Shown here: positions 12,360-26,252 of the stretch, piece after piece
How the letters are laid out: each line of letters starts with the position of its first letter
Position numbering within the stretch: the stretch's first letter is position 1
From: Saccharum officinarum
Taxonomy: Eukaryota; Streptophyta; Magnoliopsida; Poales; Poaceae
Length of the DNA stretch: 64,000 nucleotides
Direction: 5' to 3'
Assembly: GCA_020631735.1 (NCBI GenBank)
Contig: CM036199.1
Span: forward strand, 20,563,553-20,627,552
Program-made: the position numbers and the translations under genes
Notes under the pieces: generated by a model
What the model was told of the DNA's origin: nothing
The model's input: only the letters and a program-made list of their open reading frames with translations
The model's database searches: none

Positions 12360-13075
12360 CCGACGACCGGTGCCGGTGAGCCGATGAGCTGACTCGACAA
12401 GATACCGGCAGAGACAATGCAGCTCTTTTTCTCCATTTATCTGCACAAAAAAAACAATTCCATTTTGTCTCTCCAGGACATTGAAAGTGAGGCAAAAGTT
12501 TTGCCGCAAAATATATGATGAGAATACAGAAAAATCAAGTGTTTGTCTAGTTTTTTTTCCCCCAATCGGAGTGTGACATATATCAGCCCAGACAACTTCA
12601 ATCCAATACAAAGACCGACCCAAACGCCAACTCACCACCACTACTCACTTGGGCACTTGGCCAAGACAACACAAAAAAAACAGCGCCTGCCCAACTGCCC
12701 TACTGTCTCTCCAGGACATTATTCCGGAAACTGTACAGATAATTATAAATCACCCATCTGGGTCATACAACAGGCCTTTTGGCATAACAGTTTTGACATC
12801 ACGGTACGACCTGATACTTTTGCTCTCACTGAACATTCTCCACGACGACAACACGTACAATCAGGCAACAAATATAAGCACCACCACATAGAACAGTTTG
12901 GATCTGCATCTCCAATTTCGTATGTACTTTCTTCCTACTATACTAGGACGGAGGAGATCAAGCGCAACGCGGCCATCTTAGAAGTGTCGCCGCCATTGCT
13001 GCTGCGCTTGATCTGTGCTGACAGGCCATCTTAGAAGTGTCCTGGCTTGACCAGTGCTGAGTGCTGACAGGTAGC
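12360..13075. other. spacer and likely 3' UTR of the transporter gene
   Basis: Between the LINE and the transporter stop codon there are no credible genes. A GGCCATCTTAGAAGTGTC segment occurs twice (about 12971 and 13025), a short direct duplication in the probable 3' UTR. Confidence 0.4.
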
Positions 13076-16000
13076 CTATGGCGCAGCAGCACCCAAAAGG
13101 CTCTGGCAGTTGCCACTGTTCCCCCACGCTCTCTCCTTCCACATCTGCTCCACCTGATCAAAGCTCAAGCCCTTCGTCTCCGGCACATACGTGGCCACGA
13201 AGATGAAGGCCAGCACTGCGATCCCGGCAATGATCAGGAAGGTCGGGCCAGTCCCAACCAGCCCCACGATCGACAGGAACGTCTGTGCCACGATGAGGTT
13301 AGAGATCCAGTTGACAGTGGCCGACATGCCACCGCACATTCCACGGTATGCCTCAGGGTAGATTTCCGAGTTCACAGCCCACGGGACAGGCCCCATGCCT
13401 GGAGAGAAGAAGGCGATGTACAGAGCAAGGCCTGCCACCGCGAACCAGCCTAGCGCGCCTTGGCATGTACCATTAGCGACACTCGTGCAGAGGCCAGATG
13501 ATGACTGCAGTATGAAGGCCAAGGCAAGGATGACAAGGGAGATCACGACCCCAGACAAGCTTGTAAGGGCCAGGCGGCGGCGACCACAACGGTCGATTAG
13601 GTAGATTCCAACAATGGTTCCAGCAGCATTCATGGCAGCGACGATGAGGGAAAGAAGCAAGGCCAGCCTGTTGGAAGAGAAACCGGCCATCTGAACTATT
13701 GTGGGACTGTAATACATGACGGTGTTGATCCCAGTAAATTGCTGGAAGGCCTTCATAGTTTGATGAGCCTAAATTAGAAAAGGTGGCACCCAGTTGCCTG
13801 CTCGGTGCATCAACTGAATCTAGATACAGAACTTGTAGCGAAGTGGAATATCTGCTTCACTGACAACTGAAAGAAAATAGAGCATGACTAAAACAGTAAG
13901 CCAGAGAGGCTGAACATACCTGAAGACCAGCCCCAGCAAAGAAAGCTAGCCTCAATTCTTTCGACTTGAAGACATCCAAATAGCTTCCAGTATTGTTGGA
14001 CTGGAATTCATGCATGGAGGATGAAGCAAGCAGCTCTACCTCTTCCTCCAAACGATCAGAGTCGTAGATCTTCTCGAGGACAGCAATAGCTTTTGCCTTC
14101 TCATCCTGGGATAAAAAACTAAGTTAAGAATAGGATATATCATATCAAAGGAGACAATGCATAACTGGACCAAAAGGCAATAACCTTCCAGTAAAGCCAA
14201 CGGGGAGATTCTGGCAGAAAAAGCATCAGCACAAACTGTACAATGGCAGGGACAGCAGCAACACCAAGCATCCAGCGCCATGTTCCAGGAACCTGTTCCA
14301 TGTAGCATGCATATTAGTAATTACCACAACAAAGTAGTACAGCTTAGGAGTAACTCCAGTGGAAGTCTCTTGACAAAAGAGGTTGGCATTCCCCTTTTCT
14401 TTTCCCTTTAACAGAAATATTTTATTTTACTTAATTATAGTGACCAGATCACATTATATATGCCACTTAAAGTGGCAAAGCATAATAGTGTCCAATATAA
14501 GAGTTCTATTCCTCTTGGCCATTGTTCTGAAATCTTAATGTTTCACATCAAATTTCCAGTACAATAAAAACCATGCAAATCAAATGAGTCATCAATTTTA
14601 ATCATAAACATGTAGGAATTCATGAACAGAGACTGGAATAGAAAAATCACTATTGTGCCAGGCTTTTGCTATTGGTCAAGAACAGTAGACGATGACAGCC
14701 AAGCAGTGCCAAAATGTGCATTTGACAGGAATGCAAACCAAAGAAGCAGCTAGTTCAGTGAACTCTCAAAGCAGAGGGATCAAGCATTCCACCAACATCA
14801 AAGTTGGTACGCACCAAGCAATGCCTCTTCAGTAATACATCCGTTGCTGCTGGCAGGGGAAGGCTGACTCTTGGTTCATTGACAGTAAAGAGTGTTACGC
14901 AATTAACTAGAACCAACAAGGATGTTAGAGCCATGTAAAAATATATATGAAAAAAAAGAACACAAACTTTTCAATGTCACTGATGCTGAAAACATTTCTC
15001 ATGAGATGCAGCTTTTCTTCATAGTTCTCATGAGATTGTATGCGATGCAGTCACATTTACTAATCAAGATAGATAGATCTTTCAATTCAACTGAAACAAA
15101 ACATAGTTGCTTTGAGCTTTACATATAAGATGCAAGATCCCTAATTTCTAGTTGTCTAAGTGAGAGTGGCTTAGGCTGAGAACAATTTCAAGGGTCCTAA
15201 GTGGAGATTGAGTATTACCTCAGTAAAGCCGAGATTGATAAGATAGGAGAAGAATTGGCCTCCGGTAATCATGAGTACATTAGTTGACACCAAACCTCCC
15301 CTGATTTCTGAAGGAGCAGCTTCAGCAATGTACACCGGTGCCGTGACTGATGCAACACCCACACCCAAACCAACAAGGAGTCTTCCGATAATTAGAATGT
15401 AAGGACCAGAAGCAGCGCACATGACAAGTGAGCCAAGAGCAAACATCGTATCAGCAAGAAGAGTAGACTTCTTGCGACCGTATGCATCATTGATCCAACC
15501 ACCCCCAGCAGCTCCAAGCATAGCTCCGACTAAGGCCATGCTAACAATCGTTTCCTGAGGAAGAAACCAAACCCAGACACTCAGTACATGCACAGAGAAT
15601 GCCATATTGAGACAACTAGTTATCAGCAGACTAGACTGAACCTGTAAGAAGTAATTGTCCCTGACCGCTGGAAAATCATCGCGGATATACAGAAGGGCTC
15701 CAGATATGACACCTGACAAGTGAAATTTCTCAGCTACAGGTGCAGAATTATATTGATATTTCAGTCGAATTTCATAAGCCCTAAGAAAAAGGGGCGTTGG
15801 GGGTAAAAAAAAAACTCATGCAAATATTAACTTCAGGTCCTTTGCAAAAGTACCATTGCGCAACAGCCAAAAGGAGTGCAAATTATTCTGCACGATGTCT
15901 GATCTTCATAATGTGTCGAATTCAATGCATCAGACTCAATCTATCATAATAACTAAAGAAAAGACTAAAAGCATCAAATTCAATCGAATAATCCTAGGAA

Positions 16001-16310
16001 AGACTCCCTTCCATTTTTTTCATATCAAATGACCCAAAATCAAGCCCTACTCCTAACCAGCCAGAAAGCTGCCATATCCTACAATTAGAACTTTAGAATT
16101 TCTAGCAAGAGGGGCCCCTGAGAGCCGCTAATGCCATCGATTGCTCAAGCATAAGTTGTATATACCTGTGTCGTAGCCAAAGAGGAATCCACCAATTCCT
16201 GCAGCGCCCGTGAGCGCAAGCACGTAAGGGTTGCTGAAGAACTTCATGTCCCTCTTCCCCGCAGCGTTCAGGAGCCCGGAGCTCCCGGGCATGGACATGT
16301 CGATCGTCAT
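13076..16310 (-). CDS. INT1-like: myo-inositol transporter, INT1-like (MFS sugar-porter family)
   Basis: Six exons join in frame to 506 codons: 16166-16310, 15642-15712, 15219-15554, 14185-14292, 13920-14105 and 13076-13750, all with GT-AG borders. The product is a 12-helix H+/inositol symporter. Visible marks are GFLFGYDTG in helix 1, GRKK at 98-101 in the cytosolic loop, [22 protein letters not shown] at 211-215, [16 protein letters not shown] after the central loop, and PETKGL at 472-477. The short loop between helices 9 and 10 (two Cys only) fits INT1 rather than INT2/INT4, which carry a long Cys-rich insert. Arabidopsis INT1 sits in the tonoplast and exports inositol from the vacuole; location here is inferred. 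MTIDMSMPG is taken as the start; an in-frame Met exists 34 codons upstream. The last intron has a second acceptor adding six codons; the family favours the shorter join. Confidence 0.93.
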
Positions 16311-16627
16311 TCCGGCTCCGGCCAAGCGAATCTCAAACCACCAAAACTTCCCCCGAAATCCAATCCCCCCGCCCCGCCCTGCCCCTACCTCGCAGGGGGG
16401 CGAATCAGGCAAGCGCCCCCAAATCGCTCAAAATCCAATCTTTATCCAGCAAGATGTAAGCTCCCCCACTCCGAAATCAAAAGCAGTGGAACGGCGGAAG
16501 CGCCGGCCCGAAACGAGAACACGCTGGAATGTGGAAGAAAATTCTGGAACCGGTGGAGAACCAGGATGGAGATTGGAGAGACTTTTGGACCGAGGAGAGA
16601 CCAGTATTTGAAGCCAACGACGCCCGT

Positions 16628-16635
16628 CTTAAATA
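16628..16635 (-). promoter_or_regulatory. candidate TATA box for the inositol transporter
   Basis: TATTTAAG read on the minus strand, about 320 bases upstream of the chosen start codon. It is the only TATA-like string I found in the upstream region. Confidence 0.4.
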
Positions 16636-17870
16636 GGGAGGATTTTGTTCATACGGCTGGGTATGGGTAGCAGCCTAGCACAGGGTAGTAGTAGGTGGGT
16701 GGATATGATCGCCCGATCGGGGGAGAGGGAAGCTTGCAAGTCTGCAATGATCCCTTTGAGCCTTTGGCATCGCTCAATCAACTTGGACTTGTAGAAATTG
16801 CGGTGATTTCCCTCCGTGGAAATCGGAAGAGGGCAGATTGCTCAATCAACTTCTCGCATGTTTTGCTCGTGCGTACAGTATATGCAAAGTAGTAAAAATA
16901 GCGGTGATGCATTTTTGTTTGTAATAAACCGTGTAAAAAAAGCACATGGGCATGCTTAATCCTCTTTCTCGCTTGCCCTTGCCTGAACCTTTCATTCAGT
17001 GGCGGTAAACTGGTAATTATAGAGTGAACTGTTGTAACACAGCGAATTTCAGTTCGTTGGTCGTTGCCTCACGGCAGCTCATCTGGTACTGTTTGTATGT
17101 CATTTTCGTGTCGAGACTCGAGACCCAGAACCTTCTTTGAGAAATATAACTGCTAGAAGTTCAGAACGTTCGTGATGGACGGATGCGCCTCACATGACCT
17201 CCGCATCGGATGGATGAGCCAGCGACGGGCAAAGTGCCAGCAAGGCAGCAGCCAACCGGCAAGGAAAGGAACGCTTCGACTCGATTGAGCCGTATCCGAC
17301 CAGCGCCGCTCTTGCCTAGCTAATCCTTCTTCCTTCTTGTCTCGCGTTCTGTGTGATCGCGCCGGTTGGCCAGTTGGCTCTAAATTGGAAGCGAGGCACT
17401 GGTAGAAATAGAAGCATCAGCAATCATTGGCCCCGTATCATTATCCGTTTCAAGTATTGTCGAGTCCATTTGGATGACCTCGAAAGTGAAAGTGGTGATT
17501 GGTTTAAAGATAAATTTATAAGCTCTTTGTTTTAAATTATAGTTCTTTTCATCTTATTTCGTTTACCTATAGCAGATCTCTTTTTACAAAAACGCAAAAA
17601 GAACAAGAAAGAGCATATCCAAGTTTTAATTTACCCCATATGTTAGTTGCGCCCATAAATAAACCCCCATTTCAAATAAAATAAACATGGCAAAATTGTG
17701 ATAAACTAAGCGCATTTTGTTCAAGTCAAATATTTTAGCTACAACTGCCAGTCAGACCATCCTGCAGTAACCATTAAAAGTCTAAATATGTTTATATTGT
17801 TTAGACAGAAGGGCAACGATACCACTACTAGTTACTTAGAAACTAGCAAGATGAGCAGAACAAAGTCCGT
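16636..17870. other. intergenic region, no gene recognised
   Basis: This separates the promoter of the transporter from the 3' end of the next minus-strand gene. Only short open frames occur and no repeat was recognised. Confidence 0.5.
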
Positions 17871-18066
17871 TAATGGCCTGACATCCGAGTGATAGCCCTC
17901 CCAATAAGCTAAAAGGTACAGCATACATATCCACATCAAGTGCACCATAATACTAACATAGCTCGATGCGTTAATAGCCCGACACCGTCTACATGAGAGT
18001 CCTTCCCATAAGCTCAGGGACATCATACATATCCTCATCAAGTGCACCATGATACCAATATGGTTC
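17871..18066 (-). repeat. tandem duplication of a last-exon segment, about 100 bp x 2
   Basis: Two diverged copies share, on the minus strand, TGGTGCACTTGATG...GGATATGTATG and the GGGCTATTAACG/GGCCATTAACGG tail. The upstream copy (about 17971-18066) codes for the C-terminus (...GALDEDMYDVPE...) and holds the stop codon at 17989-17991. The downstream copy (about 17871-17965) lies after the stop and still reads ALDVDMYAVPFSLLGG in one frame, so it looks like a relic of a second C-terminus. Confidence 0.7.
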
Positions 18067-19095
18067 AGGCACTGGCCACCTGTCATCCAAAATATTTCTC
18101 TCCAATGTAGGTTATAGTTGTTGAATAAAATAGTTTTCAGTCACAAACAAGTGGCAATGAGAAAACAAAACAGATATTACCTGTTTTCCTTCTCCTGGGG
18201 ATCAAGTATGGACACAGGATTAAATCCGCTGTCATCTAACATTTTTTCAACTTAAGTTCATAGACTGTTAACCCTACCTAGTTATAACTGACACAACAGA
18301 AAAAAAAAATACCTTTCTGACGGTAATATGAACCTTTCTGATGGTAATATGAAATTATTTGATCCTTTTAAGGCATCGACAACCTTGTCCCTTGGAAGGA
18401 AAGGAGTTAGATCTCTTCCATCATAAAAGTTCATGCCAACAAAAGTCCCATGAAAATCAATAAGAGGGCCACCAATCCCAGCCTAGTACCAAAAAAAGGC
18501 AAATGTTACTGGAAAACTTCTAATTCCTGATATATATATGATTAAAGAGAGCTTGGGTTCTAATGCAATTATCTAATACAGGCCACCATGCAAAGAAAAA
18601 TAAACAGTAAGAGATTCAACACACTACCTTCTTGATTTTACAAGTGGAACATCGAAGCTCTTGGCACTCAAGTTTGCGATCCTTGTAATTACGTTTCACT
18701 TTACCAATTGTGCCCATCAATAACCCATGTATAGGATCACGCCCTAGAGCAACTACCTTTTCAGATGATGACTCTTGCATTCCTTCATTAAAAATGTCTT
18801 CTGGGTGAATAGCATTGAAACCTTTCGTGAAACTGACAATAGCAATATTTTTGTGTAAGTTACACAATTCCAATGTCCCATTACGACGTTGATTCAGTGG
18901 GAGAAACACCTCAATCTGCATTGATTAACTGAGCTCAGCCAACCATATATATAACTTAAAAGACCAAGTGTGATTGGAGCACCAACCCTCAAGTTTCTAT
19001 CAATGTTGCCTTCATTATCACGACTTCTAACTAAACTGGCAGAAGTCAGGACAACAGTGCGTTTGGCTCTGCTTCCAGGCCACTTTATAAGCAAC

Positions 19096-20131
<1,036 letters not shown>

Positions 20132-23100
20132 TAAGCAACCCTGTGCAAGCAAAAGACCTCGAGTAATCACGGTTGAAAGAAGCAAGCGATACAACTCTAC
20201 GGGATATTTTTGTTACAACTTTCTTTTCAAGTTTCACCCAGACACGCTCCAAACGATCATTGGGCAGATCACCAAAAGGATACCCATTCCAAGCACGCAG
20301 TTCACCAAAGCGGTCTTCAAAAGTATCAAGCAACTCCCCATTGACTGGTTAAAAAACCAAGATCAGAAGTTAATTATAAAAGAAGAGAACAAGGGACATC
20401 AGAAATATCAATCAAAACCAAAGAACTTACATTCAAGCACAAGTGGTGGTGGCATTGGATAGCCAAAGGATCTTAGCCGGTAAATAGTTTTCCTGAATCC
20501 TGATGCAACAAGGTCATTAATATTAGTACTCCGAATGACAACACATAATACTCTGTGGGCAATGGTCAATAGGTAACATTTACATGATGGCTTGCAAGAT
20601 TATCCACACCTGATGGGACTATGCTTGATACACCTGAGGGCAACGAATAACCGTAGAAGTGATGTTTTTTAGGACTGCAATAGAAAACATCGTTCTCATA
20701 AATAAAACAGTGGAACTAACAAAACAGCAAAAATAAAAGAGTATACCAACACATGAAACAACTCATATGGAAGGAATCAAAGTATGGAAAAAATTAGGCA
20801 ATCAGACTCATACAACTCTAAGGGATATATTTGCCCATATCATCCGAATGAGTTGTTTCATCTCTTTCTCATCTAGAAAGAGTAGCTTTAAAATTAAGCA
20901 CGAGCACTAATTTAGCAATAGGAGACAGCACTGATGCAGGTGACAGCACTCATGCAGGTCTCCATCAGGTAGAGGTAACAGGAACCAATTTGTTTCACAA
21001 ATTAGTGAGTGAAAACCCACAAGGCTCCAATACACCAGAAAAAAAAGGTAACAGATATAAATAAGCTAGCTAACCGGGGAAGACATCTCTCCCAAAGACA
21101 TACTTGAGTATCTGAAACAACTCCAAGCGTTGACAGAGTGATTTCCGTGATAGGAACTTGGCGCATTTCCTATTCTCACCACCATCATGACAAAGATCAA
21201 CGATCATCCCATGAAACCTCTCGTCATTTCCTACAAGTGGCCCTCCAAGTGCAGCCTAGAGCAAAAGCAGAGTGGCACAGTTTATGAAGGAAAAGTACAT
21301 TTTACTTTGGTGCATGTAGTGATACATTAGACCAAAGACATCATAACGCCAATATTATTTTCAAACTTTCCATCATGCCAAAAAGTAAAAATAAATCAAC
21401 AACTTACCTCTGTGAAACCTTGACTATCAGAAAGGAAGATGTTGAGGGATTCATTAGACAGAGACCCACGCATGGCCATTAAACTCCCTGAATTGAAGGC
21501 ACGCCCAGCAGCTAATACATGACCATCAGGGTTGTCAGGCGATGCCTGAAGATCGAGATCTACAGGATCAACATCTAGGCAGTCGATGGATGTAACAATA
21601 GCAATATCTTCATCATATAGTCCCAAGAGTCCATCTTCAGTTGTATTATCAGGAAGGCGCACTTGAATCTAATGACAAAAGCAGTAGATCAGCACAGAAT
21701 GGCCACAATTAGCTCGAATAATAAACAAATAAAAAATGGAGGACACAATGTCATATCAGCAGCACCAACCCTCAAATTATCATCTCTATTTCTTTTTCGA
21801 TTGAATTCTCTAACCAAACATGCTGAAGTGACAAATCTTGTTAGCTCTTGTATAGCTGACCCATGTGGTAGAGTTATGCCAGAGCATGCAAACAACATGT
21901 TTTCGTCTGCACAATGTCATGATTTAAATCATTAACAGGTGACAACAAAAATAATAAAATACAAATTAGGAAAATTCATAAGCATACCAGCACAATCACC
22001 ATCAAACAAAGCAAGTGAGACAACACTGGATCGACAGAGTTCTTGACCACCTTTAACTTCATCACCAAATGGTTTCTCTTTAAAGGGAATGATTGGAACT
22101 TCCCGATCGGGTAATCCGCCACTGCCAAATCGTTCCTCCTCAATAGCACATACCTTCTTGTCAAAATCAGCCAACGCTGCCAGACTAGCTTGTACTGGTT
22201 AACAGATATGATACGCTAAAACTGTTAGTGTTCTATTAGAGCAATATATGCAAGGAAAATGAAGAAGCAGCAAATTCTAAAGCAATTACTCACATTTCGA
22301 CATTCTTTTCATGCCGTGAGTCATGCCTTTTGGAAATGAGCGTTTTGGGCCATCACTACCACTTGAAAGCAATGATGCCTCGAGTTTCTTCCTTCTTTTT
22401 ATGGCTCTCTGTTCCCTAGTCACACCTCTCTCAACCCCTCCCTTGTTTTTAAGGTCCTTTGCAGTCCTGAAGCAGAGAGTAAATGCAAAAGCTTAGTAAA
22501 TCTACTTATGCCTTGTTGTGAGATTGATCATAATGCCCTAACATCTATTGGAAACCTTGCAGACTTTTATTCTCAGGTTCACTTATAAAAGAGTAAACAC
22601 TGTGTAATTTGACAGGGAAAGTATAGGGAATCTCACAGCACTAGACTGGAGAAGTGTGCTCACATACAATTATTTTTTGCCCCGTGCAAAAATACCACTA
22701 AAATCCAACCCACTCTCTCCCAACCTAGTGCTCTGTCAAGCCGTTAGAACCTTCTTCCTACTGACCACTCAGAGCTGACAAGTGACAACCACCAAGCTTC
22801 TTCCTCCTCTATAGCCAGATGGACATCGCCACCACAGCATCAGATTCCCTACTTGTATTCCCCGCACGGCGACTGTCCCCTTCCCTTCCAGGCCGGCCTG
22901 TGGAGGAGTGGCAGCAACAGTGAATTGGTGTGGGCACCTTGAGCATGGAAGGGGAAGCGACGCATGATTGGGGATGCAGCCATGCAGGGGAAAGGATTTT
23001 AAGAGTAAACAGAGTAAAAGGTGGGAAAGGATCGATGACTAATATGGGCCTGTAAGTGTACAAACAATCTGGGTTTTGACGAGATGGAGTTAACAGAGTT

Positions 23101-23610
23101 AATGGTGGGGTAGGATCCATGGCTAATCTGGGCCGTTGGTGTACAAACTGAAGCACGGTGCTACACGAAGAAGATCTGAGTCAAATATGATGCTGTGAGT
23201 AATAAAAAATAGTGGTATGTAAGCACGGTGCTTCAATCAGAAGATTTGAGTCAAATATGATGCTGTGAGTAATAAAAAATAATGCTGTGGACGCAAAACT
23301 TCCATTTGAATGCTATGAGAGCAATTAGGCCAATAAAAAACATAAGAAGTGCTCAAAACTAGCATCAAAGAACTGATTTTTTTTGCATAATAAAATGTAA
23401 AAAGGCTACAATTTATTCAAACCCTAGTTTTGTATGGCTAATCAGCATATGATGAAAATATCAGCAGCCAGTTCCTAGTAGCTGGTCAAGACTGCCAAAA
23501 AGTATGCAAGCGGAAACAAAACTATTTGACTGGACACAGGCACGCATACATGCTAGAAAGAACAGAAGTCCTAATGAAACAGGAGCCAAAGTTATAAAAT
23601 GATACTTACA

Positions 23611-23947
23611 TCGCGCAACTTGTCCCCGATGAAGCAGGGGAATCGGGGATGAGATCTAGGGTTGAGGATAATTGCTTGCCGTGAGATGCGTCCCGGAAGA
23701 CCCCCTCCGCGTGATGCGTCGACACCGCTGGTTTTTACAAGCCGGAGTCGCCGTCAACCGTGGCGCCTCCGCCCGCGAGACGCCAAGATGGTTTGTTTAG
23801 GGCTGGTGCTTGTGCCGCGGCGCCGCAGCCGCAGGTGCGACCCGACGAGGACTTGTGCGACGCCTCCGCGCTTCTGCTTGGGTTGGAGAGGGTGGGGAAT
23901 TTTATGGACTCTTTTCGGGCCTTGCCTAGCTGGTGGGCTTAGCGCAA
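23611..23947 (-). promoter_or_regulatory. 5' leader and upstream region of the tandem-protease-like gene
   Basis: The sequence upstream of the first donor site (GCGCGAT|GTAAGT on the minus strand at 23610) is GC-rich and has no ATG close to the donor, as expected for a 5' UTR exon. No clear TATA box was found. It ends where a repeat (23948-24828) begins. Confidence 0.4.
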
Positions 23948-24828
23948 GAGCATCTCCAGCGGTCCCCCAATTTCTATCCCCAATGAGAAAAACCTGTATT
24001 TTCAGGTATTTGAGAGCTCCAGCAGATCCCCATTCTAGCCCCCAATGAGAAAAAAAATTCTCAGTCCCTCAAATTCCATCCTCCAACCCCCTCAAAGATG
24101 AGGGAAACCTCCCTCCCCCAATACCTGAGATTTTTGGCGCGAGCTCCAACTGCCGGCGCCAAGGATGAGGAAGGAGACGACGAGGAGGAGCAGTAGGCCG
24201 CGGGCGCCATGGCCGGGGACGGGGAAGAAGACCTACAGCTTCTTGGACGCCATGGCCGGGGACGGAGCTTCTTGGCATGGCCAGGGACGACGAAGGAGGA
24301 GCAGTATGGGAGGAGGAGGTAGGAAAGGAGGGAGTGGCGACGGAGGAGGGCGACGCGAGCGCCGGCGGCGGTACAGGTGCGGAACGAACGGCAGCTCGGA
24401 GTCGGAGGTCGCGGCCTTGCGGGGAACGAAACGAAGTGGTACGGGTGGGGGTGCGGGGAGAGAAGAAAGCCCTTGTTTAGATGACCAACTCGGGGTGGCC
24501 GATTCGGCACAGTGCCACCCCGAGTGCTGTAGCACTTTTGTTTTTTAGTGTAAAAAATTATCTAAAAATTGATTAATTAGGCTCTAAATGTTCGTCTCGC
24601 AAAGTACAACAAAACTGTGCAATTAGTTTATGATTTCATCTATATTTAGTACTCCATATATGTGCCGACATTTTGATGTGATGGAGAATCTTCTTTTTCA
24701 TAGTAGAATTTGGGGGTGAATTCTGGAATCTAAACAAGGCCAAAGAGAAAAAGTCTGTGAATGACAAATTGACGCCGCATGCTAAATGAGGTATTTGGGA
24801 TGAGATTTTCTCGTTCAGCTCGAGATGC
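23948..24828. mobile_element. possible DNA element with GCATCTC(C/G)AGC ends
   Basis: The left end reads GAGCATCTCCAGC, a string seen at the ends of common grass repeats. The right end is GCTCGAGATGC, which reads GCATCTCGAGC on the other strand. CCCAATGAGAAAAA occurs twice near the left end. A second MITE lies inside (24471-24739). No target duplication could be matched, so both ends are tentative. Confidence 0.3.
24471..24739. mobile_element. MITE, CCTTGTTTAGAT family
   Basis: Perfect 12-bp terminal inverted repeats CCTTGTTTAGAT / ATCTAAACAAGG bound 269 bp. The interior shares TAATTAGGCTC...TGTCTCG-like and TTTGATGTGATG strings with the MITE at 8126-8368, so the two are related. The target duplication is unclear. 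Confidence 0.75.
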
Positions 24829-25816
24829 GACATTTCAAAATCCCGAAAAAAAAAGACTCGCAGCTCCTCTTATAACTAGTTTTAAGGTTGAGATTTTCTC
24901 CTAGGGTAGAGATGATCTACCCATTAAACTTCTTTGATGTTGTTAGGAATATCGCTGAAGTACGAGTATCCTCCTTAGACTCAAAAACCATCCGAACAGA
25001 CTCCTTGCACTATTAAAACCGGTTATTTTACCTTCTTTGTTCGAAACCAGTCCGGTTTTGATCCTATGCGTCGCTAACGAGATGGCGGTTTTAACACGTG
25101 TACTGATTTTTGTTGACGTGGCAACAATATAAATGAAAAAAATAAAATTAGCAAATTAAAAATGTGGTCTCCAGTGGGACCAATTTGTCATTGTCTTTAA
25201 CTAAGAATAAGAGTAGCTCGACGGCGGAGGTACTCACGGCACGGCAACGATGGCCATGCGAGTCCCTGCTAGAGGCGACCACGCGTGGGGGCCGCTAGCA
25301 GCGGCGGACGCGCGGAGCTCGCGGCGTAGCGTCAATGGGCGTGGCGCCCTGGCGGAGACGCCTACACGCGTGGGCCACGGGCAACAGCGGACGTGCGGAG
25401 CATGCCGACGGAGCTCGTGTCCGTGGCGAGGCCAGCAGGGTGGTGTGAGGCAATGTGTTCGGCGTAGAGGACAGGCGGCTGGCATTGGCGTGGGAGTCCA
25501 TGTTCCACAACCACTGACAAGCTACTTTCCTAGCCCGACCTGCATTGCAGCCGCAGGCGTGACCCGATGCATCTGCTCTACAACCAAGGCGCGTGGGACC
25601 CAGGTCGGCTATGCGTCTTCACAAGCACATTCTACCGGCACAGCTTGTCCACAAGCACCTTGTATGTCTCGGCACATTCTCTCCGGTGCGCGAGGAGGAC
25701 CAGGAGCAGCAACGGGTCGTCGCGGTGGAGGAGAGTGAGGAGACGGTTGTAGTTGGGGAGCAAAGAGACGAGCGCGGTGGCCTGGACGAGGCGGAGCATG
25801 AGGAGAGGCCTGCGAG
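24829..25816. other. spacer, no gene recognised
   Basis: An AT-rich half is followed by a GC-rich half with compositional open frames on both strands. No domain was recognised. The GC-rich part continues after the solo LTR at 29187, showing that the LTR was inserted into it. Confidence 0.45.
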
Positions 25817-26252
25817 CCCAGTGAAAGCCCAAGTTTGGTTTTGGTAATTAATGACATCAAGTTGCTAATGCCATGTGTTAAGTGTTTTGAGTTAGCCATA
25901 AGCAACACATGTGATGAAGGTGTATGTGGCAAGGAGTGGTGGCCACAAGATCACAAAGAGATGGTGCATGGACATGAAATGATGATCATGGTGGAGATGC
26001 ACATAATATGATGGACATGATGATCAAGTAGAAGAGAAAGATCTAAGAGCGCAAGGCAAAGATATAACCATAGGGTTTTCCTTTTGCCGGTCTAAAATGA
26101 GTAGAGAAGTGATTGACCGGATTTAGGATACATAGCCGACTATCAAGAGGGGCAATCACGGTTAGCTCGGGAATCAAGTGCCACTAGATTAATGTCTTGA
26201 GCATATGTATTAGGATCTAGTAAAGAGCTAACATAACGTCTTGAAAAATATT

